Shown here: positions 25,886 through 35,620 of the stretch, piece by piece
Layout of the letters: every line of letters starts with the position of its first letter
Position numbering within the stretch: position 1 is the first letter of the stretch
Source: Deltaproteobacteria bacterium
GTDB taxonomy: Bacteria > Desulfobacterota > Binatia > Binatales > Binataceae
DNA length: 48,540 nucleotides
Assembly: GCA_021827495.1 (NCBI GenBank)
Contig: JAKAVN010000007.1
Span: 1 to 48,540, forward strand
Reading direction: 5' to 3'
The notes under the pieces: generated by a model
Database searches by the model: none
What the model saw: only the letters and a program-made list of their open reading frames with translations
Told to the model about the DNA's origin: nothing
Program-made: the position numbers and the translations under genes

Positions 25886-28090
25886 TCAGCGCCGCGCACG
25901 CGACGGCGTACCACCGCGAGCCGTGGCGGCCGGCGCGGAGCCCGCGTTGGCGACGGCGCGTGCCAGGCCGGCGGCGCGCGCGAGTCCGCCGCGATCGAAC
26001 GTCATCACCATCAGCTCCAGTTCCTCCTCGCCGCCCGGATTTTCGGCCGTCACGATCGGCGTTATGCGCACGTTCAGCGCGTCAGGGCGATACCTGTCGG
26101 CCAACGGAACCAGCGCGCCGTGCGAGCCGAAGGTCCCGACTTCGATTGTGCCGCCGGGATGGCTCTCCGCCCACAGGCCGCTGGAGATGCGTATGCTGGG
26201 TCCGCCCAGCCAGTCATCGCGGATGAAGCCCGCTTGTTCGAGGCGCTCCGGGCTGAGCTGCGCCAAGGCGGCGCCGCTTTGAAGGTAGCGGTCGACGGCG
26301 TCGAGCAGCGCGGCGTAGCGCGCCTCATCAACGCGGCGTTCGAGTTCGAGCGGCTTCAAATCGCGCCAAGGGGCGAGCGCGGCAGGCGTTAAGCGATAGA
26401 TCAGAACCCCGCCCGCCTCGACCGGAGCGGGACCAAGCGCCGCAAGCACGATCCGGTAGTCCTGGCGCTGCCTCGCATCGGGGCTGTCCTTGGCGCGTTT
26501 GTCGACCAGCACGGCGCTCGCTCCATGGGCCGCCAGGAAGGCCTTGAGCTGCAATTCGGGATCAGGCAGGTACTTGCCATTGAACAGCGCGACCATCGCG
26601 GGCCAGCGCTCGAACTCCGCAGGCGGTGGTCCGGTCCATGCTCCGGCCATGCGGAAGTACATGTCGCTCTGCGCCTGCCACATCAGGCTGTTGCCGAGCC
26701 ACGCGTAAGGCACTGGCAGCACGATTTCGCCGGGTTGCAGATAATCGCGGTAGGCGCCGCTCAAAAAAAACGGCGGCATGTCGACCGGCGTATCCCAGAA
26801 GGCTGACGACAGGCGCGGCATCGCGAACAGCACTGCGGCGAGCGCGACGGCGCACTTGACCACCGTGCCGGCGCTGCTCGAAGCGAGCCACATCGCGGCC
26901 ACCAGTGCGGCGGCAAGCATAAGGTACATCGTGAACCGTACCGGCAGTGCATTGCTCATCAGCGGCATCACCGAGAGCAGCGCCCCGGGCATCCGAGCCA
27001 GTCTGCGTCCGCCAACTGTGAGCCACGGTCCGCACGAGAGGACAGCGGCGATCAGCATCATCCAAAGCAGGAGCCGCATGCACGCCTCGCGCCAGTGTTG
27101 CCACGTGAAAAGGGCGATGATCGCGAGCAGCACGGGCCCGAGATAGCTGAAGCCGACATGAAGGACGGTGTTGGGCGTCCGCTCAAACGCACGCGCCACG
27201 CCATCGAGGCGGGCGAGTTCGCTCACCCACGAAGGCAGCACGAAGAAGAGCAGATCGGCGCTGAACAGGGACGGCTGCCAGATCGGGGCCCTGGGTGGCG
27301 GCGCGGTGAAGAAGAAATATAAGTAGGGCGAAACCACCGCCAGGGCGATCGCATAGCTGGCGATAATCGGAACGATCAGTGCGCGCAAGCGCCGGCGCGT
27401 GTCGCTGTCGAACAGCCCCAACGCAAGCGCGAAGGCCAGCGAGCCGAACAGCGTGGCGGTGGCAAAGATTTCGAGCGAGATGAGGAACTCGACCACCAGC
27501 AGCGCCGCCAACGCGCCGACGAAGAACTGCGGTGCAATTTCACCGCGCAGCGCGCGCAGCGCCAGCCACAACGACAGCACCAGGGGGAAGACCAGCAGCA
27601 GTAGCGGATCGCCCTCCCACAAGTAGTACAGCATATAGCCCGAGAAGCCGAACAGGTAACCGCCAATCAGCGACGCCCACCACGATCCGGTGACATAGCG
27701 GTAAAGCACGAAGGCGCTCCAGGAGGCCAGCGGAAGGGCGATCAGGAACACCACATTGAGGGCGGCGACCGGACCCAGCGTTCGCGTCACCGGCAGCAGC
27801 AGAAAACCCGCCAGCGGCATCCACGTCGTCCACGCCAGATTGAACGTTGCCGGCGCCCATAACAGGTTCGTATAGAAGGGATTGATACCATGCACGGCCG
27901 CATGCGCCAGCCACTGCAAAAACCACGCGACCAGCGCGGGATCGCCCACCGCTTTGCCGACGTGGCGGGTGGTGAAGTGTCCGATGAGGCCGCGTCCGAA
28001 GAAAAACCAGGCCAGCATCACGTACAGCAGGAACGCTGCAAGCCCTGCGAAAGGGCTCGCCCAAGGCCTTGGTGGCATCGCGTTATCCAT
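25886..28090 (-). CDS. Array gene C: polytopic membrane protein, GT-C-like (C-D-E sub-block)
   Basis: This 734-residue copy has D50 in GKAVGDPALVAWFLQW and the membrane Glu in FLISLEIFATATLFG. Its GDP arrangement and the loss of one Trp (QWLAHA rather than WWxxA) are shared with D and E. The C-terminal domain shares QDYRIVLAALGPAPVEAGG and DLKPLELERRVDEARY with D and E. An in-frame upstream start at 28210 would overlap the D gene by 89 bases and add an Arg-rich segment lacking in the other copies, so ATG 28090 (MDNAMPPRPW) is chosen, leaving a 31-base gap after D. Confidence 0.82.
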   Translation of the reverse strand: MDNAMPPRPWASPFAGLAAFLLYVMLAWFFFGRGLIGHFTTRHVGKAVGDPALVAWFLQWLAHAAVHGINPFYTNLLWAPATFNLAWTTWMPLAGFLLLPVTRTLGPVAALNVVFLIALPLASWSAFVLYRYVTGSWWASLIGGYLFGFSGYMLYYLWEGDPLLLLVFPLVLSLWLALRALRGEIAPQFFVGALAALLVVEFLISLEIFATATLFGSLAFALALGLFDSDTRRRLRALIVPIIASYAIALAVVSPYLYFFFTAPPPRAPIWQPSLFSADLLFFVLPSWVSELARLDGVARAFERTPNTVLHVGFSYLGPVLLAIIALFTWQHWREACMRLLLWMMLIAAVLSCGPWLTVGGRRLARMPGALLSVMPLMSNALPVRFTMYLMLAAALVAAMWLASSSAGTVVKCAVALAAVLFAMPRLSSAFWDTPVDMPPFFLSGAYRDYLQPGEIVLPVPYAWLGNSLMWQAQSDMYFRMAGAWTGPPPAEFERWPAMVALFNGKYLPDPELQLKAFLAAHGASAVLVDKRAKDSPDARQRQDYRIVLAALGPAPVEAGGVLIYRLTPAALAPWRDLKPLELERRVDEARYAALLDAVDRYLQSGAALAQLSPERLEQAGFIRDDWLGGPSIRISSGLWAESHPGGTIEVGTFGSHGALVPLADRYRPDALNVRITPIVTAENPGGEEELELMVMTFDRGGLARAAGLARAVANAGSAPAATARGGTPSRARR

Positions 28091-28121
28091 CGGCCGTCCG
28101 CCTGTCCGCTGCGGCGCAACC

Positions 28122-30314
28122 TCAGTGCATGGCGCGCGCTGGCGGCGGCGGAGGAGACGCCGCCGCGTCGCGGGTCGAAGAGCTACGCGCCAGGGCGGCA
28201 GCTCGCGCAAGCCCGTTGCGGTCGAACGTCATCACCATCAGTTCCAGCGCCTCTGCGCCGTCCGGATTTTCCGCCGTTGAGATCGGCGCTGTGCGTACGC
28301 GCAGTGCGTCGGGACGATACCTGGCGTTTAACCCGGCGAGCGCGCCGCGCGAGCCGAAGGTCCCGACCTCGAAGGTGCCGTCAGTGTGGCCGCGCGCCCA
28401 CATGCCCTGGCCGATGAGGATATTGGGGCCAGCCACCCAGTCGCCACGGATGAGGCCCCTCCGCTCCAGGCGCGCCGGGCTTAGAAGCGTGGGCTCGGCG
28501 CCGCTTTGAACATAGCGGTCGGCGGCCTCGAGCAAGGCGTTGAAGCGCGTTTCGTCAACGCGGCGTTCGAGATCGAGCGGCTTCAGATCGCCCCAGGGGG
28601 CGAGCGTGGCCGGTGTGAAGCGATAGATCAGGACTCCGCCATCCTCGACCGGCGCGGGGCCGAGCGCCGCGAGCACGGTGCGGTAGTCCCGACGCTGCTT
28701 TGCGTCGGGACTATCCTTGGCGCGCTGGTCGGCGAGCACCGCGGTCACCTTATGGGCGGCCAGGAACGCCTTGAGCTGCGTTTCCGGGTCGGGAAGATAT
28801 GTTCCGTTGAACAGCGCAATCATCGCTGGCCAGTGCTGGAATTCCGCCGGCGGCATCCCTGTGTATCCGCCGGCCATCCGGAAGTACATGCCGCTCTGCG
28901 CCTGCCACAGCATGCTGTTGCCGCTCCATCCATAGGGCACCACGACCGCGATCTCATCCGGCTGGAGGTAATGGCTATAGGCGCCGCTGGCGAAGAATTC
29001 AGGCGTGTCGGCCGGGGTATCCCAGTACGCGGCCGACAGATTGGGCAGGAGGAATAGAACCGCCAGCGCGGCCATCGCGCACTTCGTGTAAAGGCCCGCT
29101 GCGCCGCCGCTGAGCCACAGCGCCATGATCAGCGCGAGGATCAGGCCGAGGTACATCGTGAACCGCGCCGCCAGGGCGTTGCGCAACAGCGGCAGCCCAT
29201 AGAGCGCCAGCGCCGGCATCGGCAGCAGTGGCCGCCCGCCCACGGTCAGTTCGGGGCCGAGTGACAGAACGGCGACGATGAAAAAAAGTACGCTGAGGAA
29301 GCGGCCGCGCGGCTCGCGCCAGCGCCGCCATGCGAACGCCGCCACGATCGCGAGCATGACCGGGCCGAGGTAGCTGTAGCCGACATAGGGGGCGTTGGGC
29401 ACGCTGGCGGCGAGGCGCCTGGCGAGACCTAGCTGGCCCAATGCGCTTGCCGGTGAGGGGAGCAGAAAGAAATACAAATCGGCGGCGTAGAGGCCGATCG
29501 GCCAGATCGGCGCTTTGGGCAGCGGCGCGGACAATATGTAATATAAGTACGGCGATATAATAAGTAGCGCGAGCAGGTAGCTAATGAGTATTGGCGGCAG
29601 CAGGGCATGCAGCCGCTCGCGCGGCAAGCCGGAAAACAGTATCAGCGCCAGTGTTATCGCAATTACGCCGAACATTGTGGCGGTGGCGAACAGTTCGGTG
29701 AACAATGCGAACAGCATGGCCAGCAGCGCCGCCAGCCATCCCACCAGCGCGCGCGGGCCAAGTTCGCCGTTGTACGCACGCATCACCGCATGGACCGCCA
29801 GCGGAATTGGAAACACCGCGATCAAGTTCAGATCGCCAGTCCACAAGTAGTAGAGCATGTAACCAGAGAAGCCGAACAGGTAACCGCCCACCAGCGCCGC
29901 CCACCACGATTCGCTGGCGTAGCGGCACAGCACAAAAGCGCTCCACGCGGCCAGCGGCAGCGAAATGAGGGCAAGGAAGTTGTACGACGCCACCGGCCCC
30001 AAGTTCGCGGTGAGGGGCCATGCGATCAATGCTTCCAGCGGCAGCCACGTCGTCCAGCTAAGATTCATCCCGGCCGGGGCCCAGATAGCGTCGGTGAAAA
30101 CCGGGTTGCGGCCGCTTGCCAGCGCATGCGGTAGCCAGGCGAGGAACCAGATGCACTGGCCAGGATCGCCCAGATATTTGCCGACGTGGAAATCGGCAAA
30201 ATGCCCGGCGAGGCCGCGGCCAAAGAACAGACACGCCAGCGCCGTATATATCAGCAGTGCCGCCGCCGCTCCCCTGTCAAACAGGCAACTTCCGCGTGGG
30301 TTCGCGTCATGCAT
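28122..30314 (-). CDS. Array gene D: polytopic membrane protein, GT-C-like (C-D-E sub-block)
   Basis: This 730-residue copy has TM1 at about 16-35, D50 in GKYLGDPGQCIWFLAW, NLSWTTWLP at 84-92, GGYLFGFSGYML at 143-154, and the membrane Glu at E207 in LFTELFATATMFG. About eleven helices end near residue 425. The extracytoplasmic domain has SGNSMLWQAQSGMYFRMAGG and RDYRTVLAALGPAPVEDGG, followed by LMVMTFDRNGLARAAALAR close to the C-terminus. The ATG at 30314 (MHDANPRGSC) leaves a 17-base gap to E. It is closest to C and E by shared motifs. Confidence 0.84.
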   Translation of the reverse strand: MHDANPRGSCLFDRGAAAALLIYTALACLFFGRGLAGHFADFHVGKYLGDPGQCIWFLAWLPHALASGRNPVFTDAIWAPAGMNLSWTTWLPLEALIAWPLTANLGPVASYNFLALISLPLAAWSAFVLCRYASESWWAALVGGYLFGFSGYMLYYLWTGDLNLIAVFPIPLAVHAVMRAYNGELGPRALVGWLAALLAMLFALFTELFATATMFGVIAITLALILFSGLPRERLHALLPPILISYLLALLIISPYLYYILSAPLPKAPIWPIGLYAADLYFFLLPSPASALGQLGLARRLAASVPNAPYVGYSYLGPVMLAIVAAFAWRRWREPRGRFLSVLFFIVAVLSLGPELTVGGRPLLPMPALALYGLPLLRNALAARFTMYLGLILALIMALWLSGGAAGLYTKCAMAALAVLFLLPNLSAAYWDTPADTPEFFASGAYSHYLQPDEIAVVVPYGWSGNSMLWQAQSGMYFRMAGGYTGMPPAEFQHWPAMIALFNGTYLPDPETQLKAFLAAHKVTAVLADQRAKDSPDAKQRRDYRTVLAALGPAPVEDGGVLIYRFTPATLAPWGDLKPLDLERRVDETRFNALLEAADRYVQSGAEPTLLSPARLERRGLIRGDWVAGPNILIGQGMWARGHTDGTFEVGTFGSRGALAGLNARYRPDALRVRTAPISTAENPDGAEALELMVMTFDRNGLARAAALARSSSTRDAAASPPPPPARAMH

Positions 30315-30331
30315 CGCGCGCCAGCCTGTGC

Positions 30332-32506
30332 TCAGTGCCCGGCCGGCGACGCGGCGAGCGCCGCGGCCTGGGGCGCGGCGTCCGGATTAGAAGCGTCGCG
30401 AGCGAGCGCCGCGGCCCGCGCCAATCCGGTGCGGTCAAACGTTATCATCAGCAGTTCCAATCCCTCCTGGCGGCCTGCGGACCCCGGGATGGCGATTGTG
30501 CGCACGCTGAGCGCGTCGAGGCGATATCTGGCGGCCACTTCGACCAGCGCGGCGCGCGAGCCGAAGGTCCCCAGTTCGATCGTGCCGTCGGCGTGGCCCT
30601 TCACCCACAGCCCGTTACTGATGCGGATGTCGGGGCCGCCCACCCAATCGCTGCGGATGAGGCCCGCTTGTTCGAGGCGCTGCGAGCTAAGCCGGGTCGA
30701 GTCAGCGCCGCTTTGCAGGTAGCGATCGGCCGCGTCGATCAACGCGGCCAGGCGGACTTCATCGGCGCGGCGCTCGAGGTCGAGCGGCTTCAGATCGCGC
30801 CAGGCGGCGAGATCCACCGGCTTCAGGCGATAGATCAGCATTCCGCCGGCCTTCACCGGCGCCGGGCCAAGTGCCGCAAGTACGGTGGCGTAGTCCTGGC
30901 GCTGCTTGGCGTCATGGCTACTCCTGGCGCGTTCGTCGACCAGTACCGCGCTCACCCGATGGGCGGCCATGAACGCCTTGAGCTGGAGCTCCGGCTCCGG
31001 GAGATAGTTTCCGTTATACAGTGCGATCATCGCGGGCCAGTGCTGGAATTCCTGGGGCGGCATTCCGGCCCAAGCCTCCGCCATGCGGAAGTACATGTCG
31101 GTGTGCGCCTGCCAGGTCATGCAGTTGCCGAGCCATCCGTAAGGCACCACGAGGACGTTTTCGCCGGGCTGCAAGTAACGCCGGTACATACCGCCAAGGA
31201 AGAAAGCGGGGGTGTCGTCGGGTGAGTTCCACTGCGCGGTGGACAGGCTCGGCATCGCGAACACGATGGCCAGCGCCACGATGGCGCATTTTGTGTAGCG
31301 GCTGGCGCCACTCGTGTTCAGCCACAGGGCCGCGATGAGCGATGCGTCCAGCGCCAGGTACATCATGAACCGTACCGGTACCGCCGCCCGAATCAGTGGC
31401 AGCGCGGTGAGCAAAGCTCCGGGCATCGGCACGACCTGGCGTCCGCCCACGATCAGCTCGGGACCCATCGCCGCTAGCGCGATGATGGCCATCGAGGCAA
31501 GCAGCAGCGCGCCGAGGGGCTCGCGCCAATGGTTCCATGCAAAGGCCACAACGATCGCGAGCAAAATGGGACCAAGATAAGTGTAGCCGACGAAGATCGT
31601 GGTCGGCAGGCCATCGAGGAGGTGCCGGACCGCGGCGATTCGGGCGATCTCGCTCACATGAGAGGGAAGCAGGAAGAACAGCAGATCGGCGCTGGATAGG
31701 AAGGTTTGCCAGATGGCGCTTTTGGGTGCGCCAGTCGAGAAGATGCAATAGAGGTACGGCGACAGGATGGCCGCGGCCAACGCATAGCTCGCAAGTATTG
31801 GCCCAACCAGCGCGCGCAAGCGCCGGCGCGTCTCTTTCTGGTACAGCGCGATCGCCAGGACCAACGCCATCGCGCCGAACATCGTCATGCACGCGAAAGT
31901 TTCAGGAGAGATTCCGAACACCATGACGAGCAAGGCCGTGGCGTAGACCGTGAACCGGCGCGCCGATATCTCGCCGCGCAGCGCCCGCAACGCGGCGAGG
32001 ATTGCCAGCGGCACCGGGAACACCGCCAACAGGATGGGGTCTCCAACCCACAGATAAAAGGTCATGTAGCCGCAGAATCCGAACAGGTAACCGCCGGCCA
32101 GCGAGGACCACCACGAATCAGTCACGTAGCGGCAGAGCAAAAACGCGCTCCACGCCGCCAGCGGAATCATCGGCAGCGTTAGCGCATTGTAGGTTGCCAC
32201 CGGCCCCAGGGTTCTGGTGATAGGCCACGCCACTAATCCTCCCAGCGGCATCCACGTCGTCCAGATAAGGCTCATTCCCGAAGGCGCCCAGATGGCACCG
32301 CTGAAGGTCGGGTTGTGCCACTGTCCCAGCGCGTGCGGAAGCCAGGTGAAGAACCACATGAATGCGCTCGGATCACCCTGGTGCTGCCCCACCCAGACAG
32401 TGGTGAAGTGTCCGACCAGGCCACGTCCGAAAAAGAGTATCGATAATGCGAGGTAGACGCCGAGCGCGCCCAATCCGTAGCGATCTCGAGTCGAAGGCCC
32501 TTTCAT
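30332..32506 (-). CDS. Array gene E: polytopic membrane protein, GT-C-like (C-D-E sub-block)
   Basis: This 724-residue copy, the shortest, has D45 in GQHQGDPSAFMWFFTWLPHA, the membrane Glu in GISPETFACMTMFG (IFAT replaced by TFAC), and GGYLFGFCGYM, where the family Ser is Cys. NLAWTT reads SLIWTTWMP. The C-terminal domain has GNCMTWQAHTDMYFRMAEA, also diverged (family MLWQAxSxMYFRMAGG). QDYATVLAALGPAPVKAGG and DLKPLDLERRADEVRL tie it to C and D. It follows the methyltransferase gene after 52 bases. Confidence 0.82.
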   Translation of the reverse strand: MKGPSTRDRYGLGALGVYLALSILFFGRGLVGHFTTVWVGQHQGDPSAFMWFFTWLPHALGQWHNPTFSGAIWAPSGMSLIWTTWMPLGGLVAWPITRTLGPVATYNALTLPMIPLAAWSAFLLCRYVTDSWWSSLAGGYLFGFCGYMTFYLWVGDPILLAVFPVPLAILAALRALRGEISARRFTVYATALLVMVFGISPETFACMTMFGAMALVLAIALYQKETRRRLRALVGPILASYALAAAILSPYLYCIFSTGAPKSAIWQTFLSSADLLFFLLPSHVSEIARIAAVRHLLDGLPTTIFVGYTYLGPILLAIVVAFAWNHWREPLGALLLASMAIIALAAMGPELIVGGRQVVPMPGALLTALPLIRAAVPVRFMMYLALDASLIAALWLNTSGASRYTKCAIVALAIVFAMPSLSTAQWNSPDDTPAFFLGGMYRRYLQPGENVLVVPYGWLGNCMTWQAHTDMYFRMAEAWAGMPPQEFQHWPAMIALYNGNYLPEPELQLKAFMAAHRVSAVLVDERARSSHDAKQRQDYATVLAALGPAPVKAGGMLIYRLKPVDLAAWRDLKPLDLERRADEVRLAALIDAADRYLQSGADSTRLSSQRLEQAGLIRSDWVGGPDIRISNGLWVKGHADGTIELGTFGSRAALVEVAARYRLDALSVRTIAIPGSAGRQEGLELLMITFDRTGLARAAALARDASNPDAAPQAAALAASPAGH

Positions 32507-32558
32507 CGCAGCCGCCAGCCCATGGCGCCGCGGGCGGGCGCGTCGAGCGGTGCGTTCA

Positions 32559-33227
32559 TCACGCGGCCTTCTCGAGCAGCCAGTTGAAGTACAGCGGGAG
32601 GCCGGGGATCAGGCGCAGCCGCGCATGCCGCACGACCCGCAAGCCGGCGCGATCTAACGCCTTGGCCACGGCCCGCGGCGCGGTGACGTGATGGCCGTCG
32701 ATGCCCTTGAATCCGATTGCGCGGAAGCCCAACTCCATCATCGTATTCACGGCCGGCATGCCGAGGAGAAAGCGGCCGCCCGGCTTGAGCACGCGCGTGA
32801 CCTCGCGCAGCCCCTGCTCGTACTGGTGCAGATGCTCGAAGACCGAAAAGCTGAGCACGAGATCGAACTCCGCAGCGTCGTAGGGAAGCTCATAGACGCT
32901 GCCCTGGATGAGCTTGGCTGAGCGCCCATGGCTGCCGAGCCATGCCTGGACCGGGGCCGGATCGGCGTCGAGGTCGATACCGTGCAACTCGTCCACGCTG
33001 GCGGCGATAGCGAGCAGCACCGCGCCGGCGCCGTAGCCGACCTCGAGCGCCTTGGCGTAGCGGCGGCCGGAGATCATCCGCAGGCCGAGGTTGATCCGCT
33101 CGCGATAGAATCGCCCGATTAGCGGACGCTTGTAATACGCGATCGGATCAGTCGGGCCATTGGGAACGAGGCCCTCCAACAGTCTGGGAGTCAGTTGCAT
33201 ATCAGTCCGAGGCTGGTTGTCTATCAC
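32559..33227 (-). CDS. Class I SAM-dependent methyltransferase inside the array
   Basis: This 222-residue protein has a Rossmann-type methyltransferase core: motif I ALEVGYGAGAVLLAIAASVD (about 61-80), an acidic end of strand 2 in LHGIDLDADP, then FDLVLSFSVFEHLHQYEQGL and TRVLKPGGRFLLGMPAV. The VFEHLHQ...EVxRVLKPGG pattern is typical of the UbiE/Methyltransf_11 group, which methylate small molecules, lipids or sugars. Motif I is EVGYGAG rather than ExGxGxG exactly. GTG 33227 overlaps the stop of F (GTGA), so it is coupled to F; ATG 33200 is an alternative. It is the only gene of another family within the array; modification of an array product is inference. Confidence 0.85.
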   Translation of the reverse strand: MIDNQPRTDMQLTPRLLEGLVPNGPTDPIAYYKRPLIGRFYRERINLGLRMISGRRYAKALEVGYGAGAVLLAIAASVDELHGIDLDADPAPVQAWLGSHGRSAKLIQGSVYELPYDAAEFDLVLSFSVFEHLHQYEQGLREVTRVLKPGGRFLLGMPAVNTMMELGFRAIGFKGIDGHHVTAPRAVAKALDRAGLRVVRHARLRLIPGLPLYFNWLLEKAA

Positions 33228-35539
33228 GAAGCCATGCTCGCTTTCATCGGAGCCCCTGGGCGCCTCGGCGCCCGAACGGCCGGGACGCTCGCCGCCGATG
33301 GTGTTGCCGTCGGTTCGCGCGGCGCTTCGCCGCTGGCCGCCGCCATCGCTGCTGCGCGGGCAAGACCCGCCCGGTCGAACACCATCACCATCATCGCGGG
33401 GTCGTTGGTCAAGCCCGCCGACGACGGCGTGAGGCGCGAGGGATAGGGAAAATAGATCGCGGATGTTTCGGCGCTGTAGCGATCGATTATCGGCTTGAGC
33501 GCCGCGTAGCTGCCGATGATTCCCACCTCGAGACCGTTGCTTTTCGAGCTCCTGAGAATGGAGTCGGTATGGAAGATTGGGTTGCCGTTTTGGGCGTGGG
33601 TGGGAAAGGGCTCGCCGCCGAACCAGCCTAACGGCACCAGCCCGAGTGCCTGAAGAGCCTGGGGCGTAAGCTCGGCCGGATTACGGCCTTGGGAGAGATA
33701 GCGCTCGGCCCCGAGCAGTAGCGCGTCGAAACGCGCGCGGGCGGCGCGCCGCTGCATCTCCAGCGCGGTCAATTGGCGGTACGGCGCGAGCATCTGCGGC
33801 GCAAGCCGGTACAAGGTGATGCCGCCCACTGCGAGCGGATGCGTATCCAGCGAGGCGAGCAGCTTGTCCGTTGCTATACGCTCCCGGTCAATCGTCGGCC
33901 ATCGCAGCCAGGTCGCAGTAGTGCGCAGACCGCCCAATCGCAGGACCAAGTACTGAGTGCGCGGTCCGAGAATCACGGCGCTCACGCCGTGGTTGGCCAG
34001 ATAGGCTTTGAATTGATCCCCGGAATCGGGAACGCCCGCGATGTTGTAAAGCCCGGACATGATCGGCCAGCCGCTATGCTCCTCGGGCACCGGCGGTTCG
34101 AAGCCCCATCCACCCGCGATCCGAAAATACATGACGGCCGTCGCCTGCCACAGCATCCCCTCGCCAAACAGTCCATAGGGTAGCACCATCACGGTCTCGC
34201 CCGGTGCGAGGTATTGACGATAGAGGCCGCTGCTGAAGAAGGCGGGAACCTCGGCCGCTGTCGTCCAGAACGACGTGGACAGGTTGGGCAGCATGAACGG
34301 GACGATCGCCAGGCCGAGCGCCCAGCGCAGCGGTTTTCGTGCGTTCTCCTCGGCGAGCCACATCGCAACCATCACTGCTAGCGCCAGATAGGCGTACATC
34401 ATGAAGCGCGCGGGCATCGACTTGTCGAAGAGCGGCATTATCGCCAGTGCCGCGGCGGGAAGCGGTAGGAGCCGGTAGCCCACGATCTCGAGCAACGGCC
34501 CCATCGCGAGGAGGCAGGCTATGGCGAGCATAGAGACCAGGAATCTGCCGCTACGATCATGCCATCGCTCGCGCGCGAACATCGCGATAATCGCGAGCAG
34601 CGGCAGGCCAATATAGCCGCCGGATTCGGAAAGGTCGTTCAGGAACTGATGCGCGATTGCGCCGAAGACTGGAAGGGTGCCGAGCTGATTGGTGATGGTC
34701 GGGACAAAGAAATTGAGCAGGTCAATAGAAGTGCGCCAGGACGAAAAAAATTCTCCTCGCGGCGTCCCAAATGCGAACATGTAATACAGGTAGGGCAGCA
34801 GAATCACTGCGCTGACCGCATAGGCCATGATGATCGAAACGGCCACCGAGAGCAGCCGCGTCTGCTCCTCGGCGGATGCCGCCCGCGCCGCCAGCGCGAT
34901 CGCAATCGCGACAAAGAGCGCGGCAGTCGCATAGATCTCGGTCGAAATCAGGAATTGTACAACGAGCAACAGGGCCAAAATCGCCAAGAAGGTTTGCGCC
35001 GTTAGCTCGCCGGCAAGGCGGCGCAGTGTCGTCCAAACGCCGAGCGGCAACGGAAAGACCAGCATGAGGAATACGCCGTCAACCATCCCGGTTAGCATGT
35101 ACGGCGAGAAAGCGAAGAGGCATCCGCCGAGCCACGCCGGCCAGAAGCGATGCACGACGTAGCGGCAGAACACGAAGGCGGACCATCCGGCCAGTGGCGG
35201 GGCGATCAGATGCAGTACATTGCAAGTGGCGATTGGCCCCCACATTCGCGTAACCGGATAGAGCAGGCAGGTAGCCAGCGGAAAGTCAGTGGTCCATGCC
35301 AGATTCGCACCCGAGGGCGCCCAGACGACGTTGGTCAAGAAAGGGTTCAGGTGATGCGAAATGGCATAGGCCCACCAAGCCTGAAACCAGATGTAAAGCT
35401 GCGGATCGGGGCCGCGGCCGAGGTATGAGGCGGCTGGATGAACGAGCGTGCCGCGCCCGAAGATCAGGAGCGACAACGCCAGGTAGGACAGAAGCGCACC
35501 AGCGGCCTGGCGGCCGAAGAGTTGCGCGGCTGGTCTCAT
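33224..35539 (-). CDS. Array gene F: polytopic membrane protein, GT-C-like (F-I sub-block)
   Basis: This 771-residue copy belongs with G, H and I: FGRQAAGALLSYLALSLLIF at the N-terminus is nearly the same as in G. It has D45 in GRGPDPQLYIWFQAWW, NLAWTTDFPLATCLLYPVTR, GGCLFAFSPYMLTGM (the family GGYLFGFS altered as in G), and the membrane Glu in FLISTEIYATAALFV. The C-terminal domain has GEGMLWQATAVMYFRIAGG and PTIDRERIATDKLLASLDT. ATG 35539 (MRPAAQLFGR) is preferred over TTG 35566. The stop overlaps the methyltransferase start by 4 bases. Confidence 0.83.
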   Translation of the reverse strand: MRPAAQLFGRQAAGALLSYLALSLLIFGRGTLVHPAASYLGRGPDPQLYIWFQAWWAYAISHHLNPFLTNVVWAPSGANLAWTTDFPLATCLLYPVTRMWGPIATCNVLHLIAPPLAGWSAFVFCRYVVHRFWPAWLGGCLFAFSPYMLTGMVDGVFLMLVFPLPLGVWTTLRRLAGELTAQTFLAILALLLVVQFLISTEIYATAALFVAIAIALAARAASAEEQTRLLSVAVSIIMAYAVSAVILLPYLYYMFAFGTPRGEFFSSWRTSIDLLNFFVPTITNQLGTLPVFGAIAHQFLNDLSESGGYIGLPLLAIIAMFARERWHDRSGRFLVSMLAIACLLAMGPLLEIVGYRLLPLPAAALAIMPLFDKSMPARFMMYAYLALAVMVAMWLAEENARKPLRWALGLAIVPFMLPNLSTSFWTTAAEVPAFFSSGLYRQYLAPGETVMVLPYGLFGEGMLWQATAVMYFRIAGGWGFEPPVPEEHSGWPIMSGLYNIAGVPDSGDQFKAYLANHGVSAVILGPRTQYLVLRLGGLRTTATWLRWPTIDRERIATDKLLASLDTHPLAVGGITLYRLAPQMLAPYRQLTALEMQRRAARARFDALLLGAERYLSQGRNPAELTPQALQALGLVPLGWFGGEPFPTHAQNGNPIFHTDSILRSSKSNGLEVGIIGSYAALKPIIDRYSAETSAIYFPYPSRLTPSSAGLTNDPAMMVMVFDRAGLARAAAMAAASGEAPREPTATPSAASVPAVRAPRRPGAPMKASMAS

Positions 35540-35620
35540 GTCAGGCGCGCCGATACGCCGAATCAAGCCCGCGCACCGGCCGGATGAGCCCTTGCTTGCG
35601 CATCCTCCGAGCCTCCCCCA

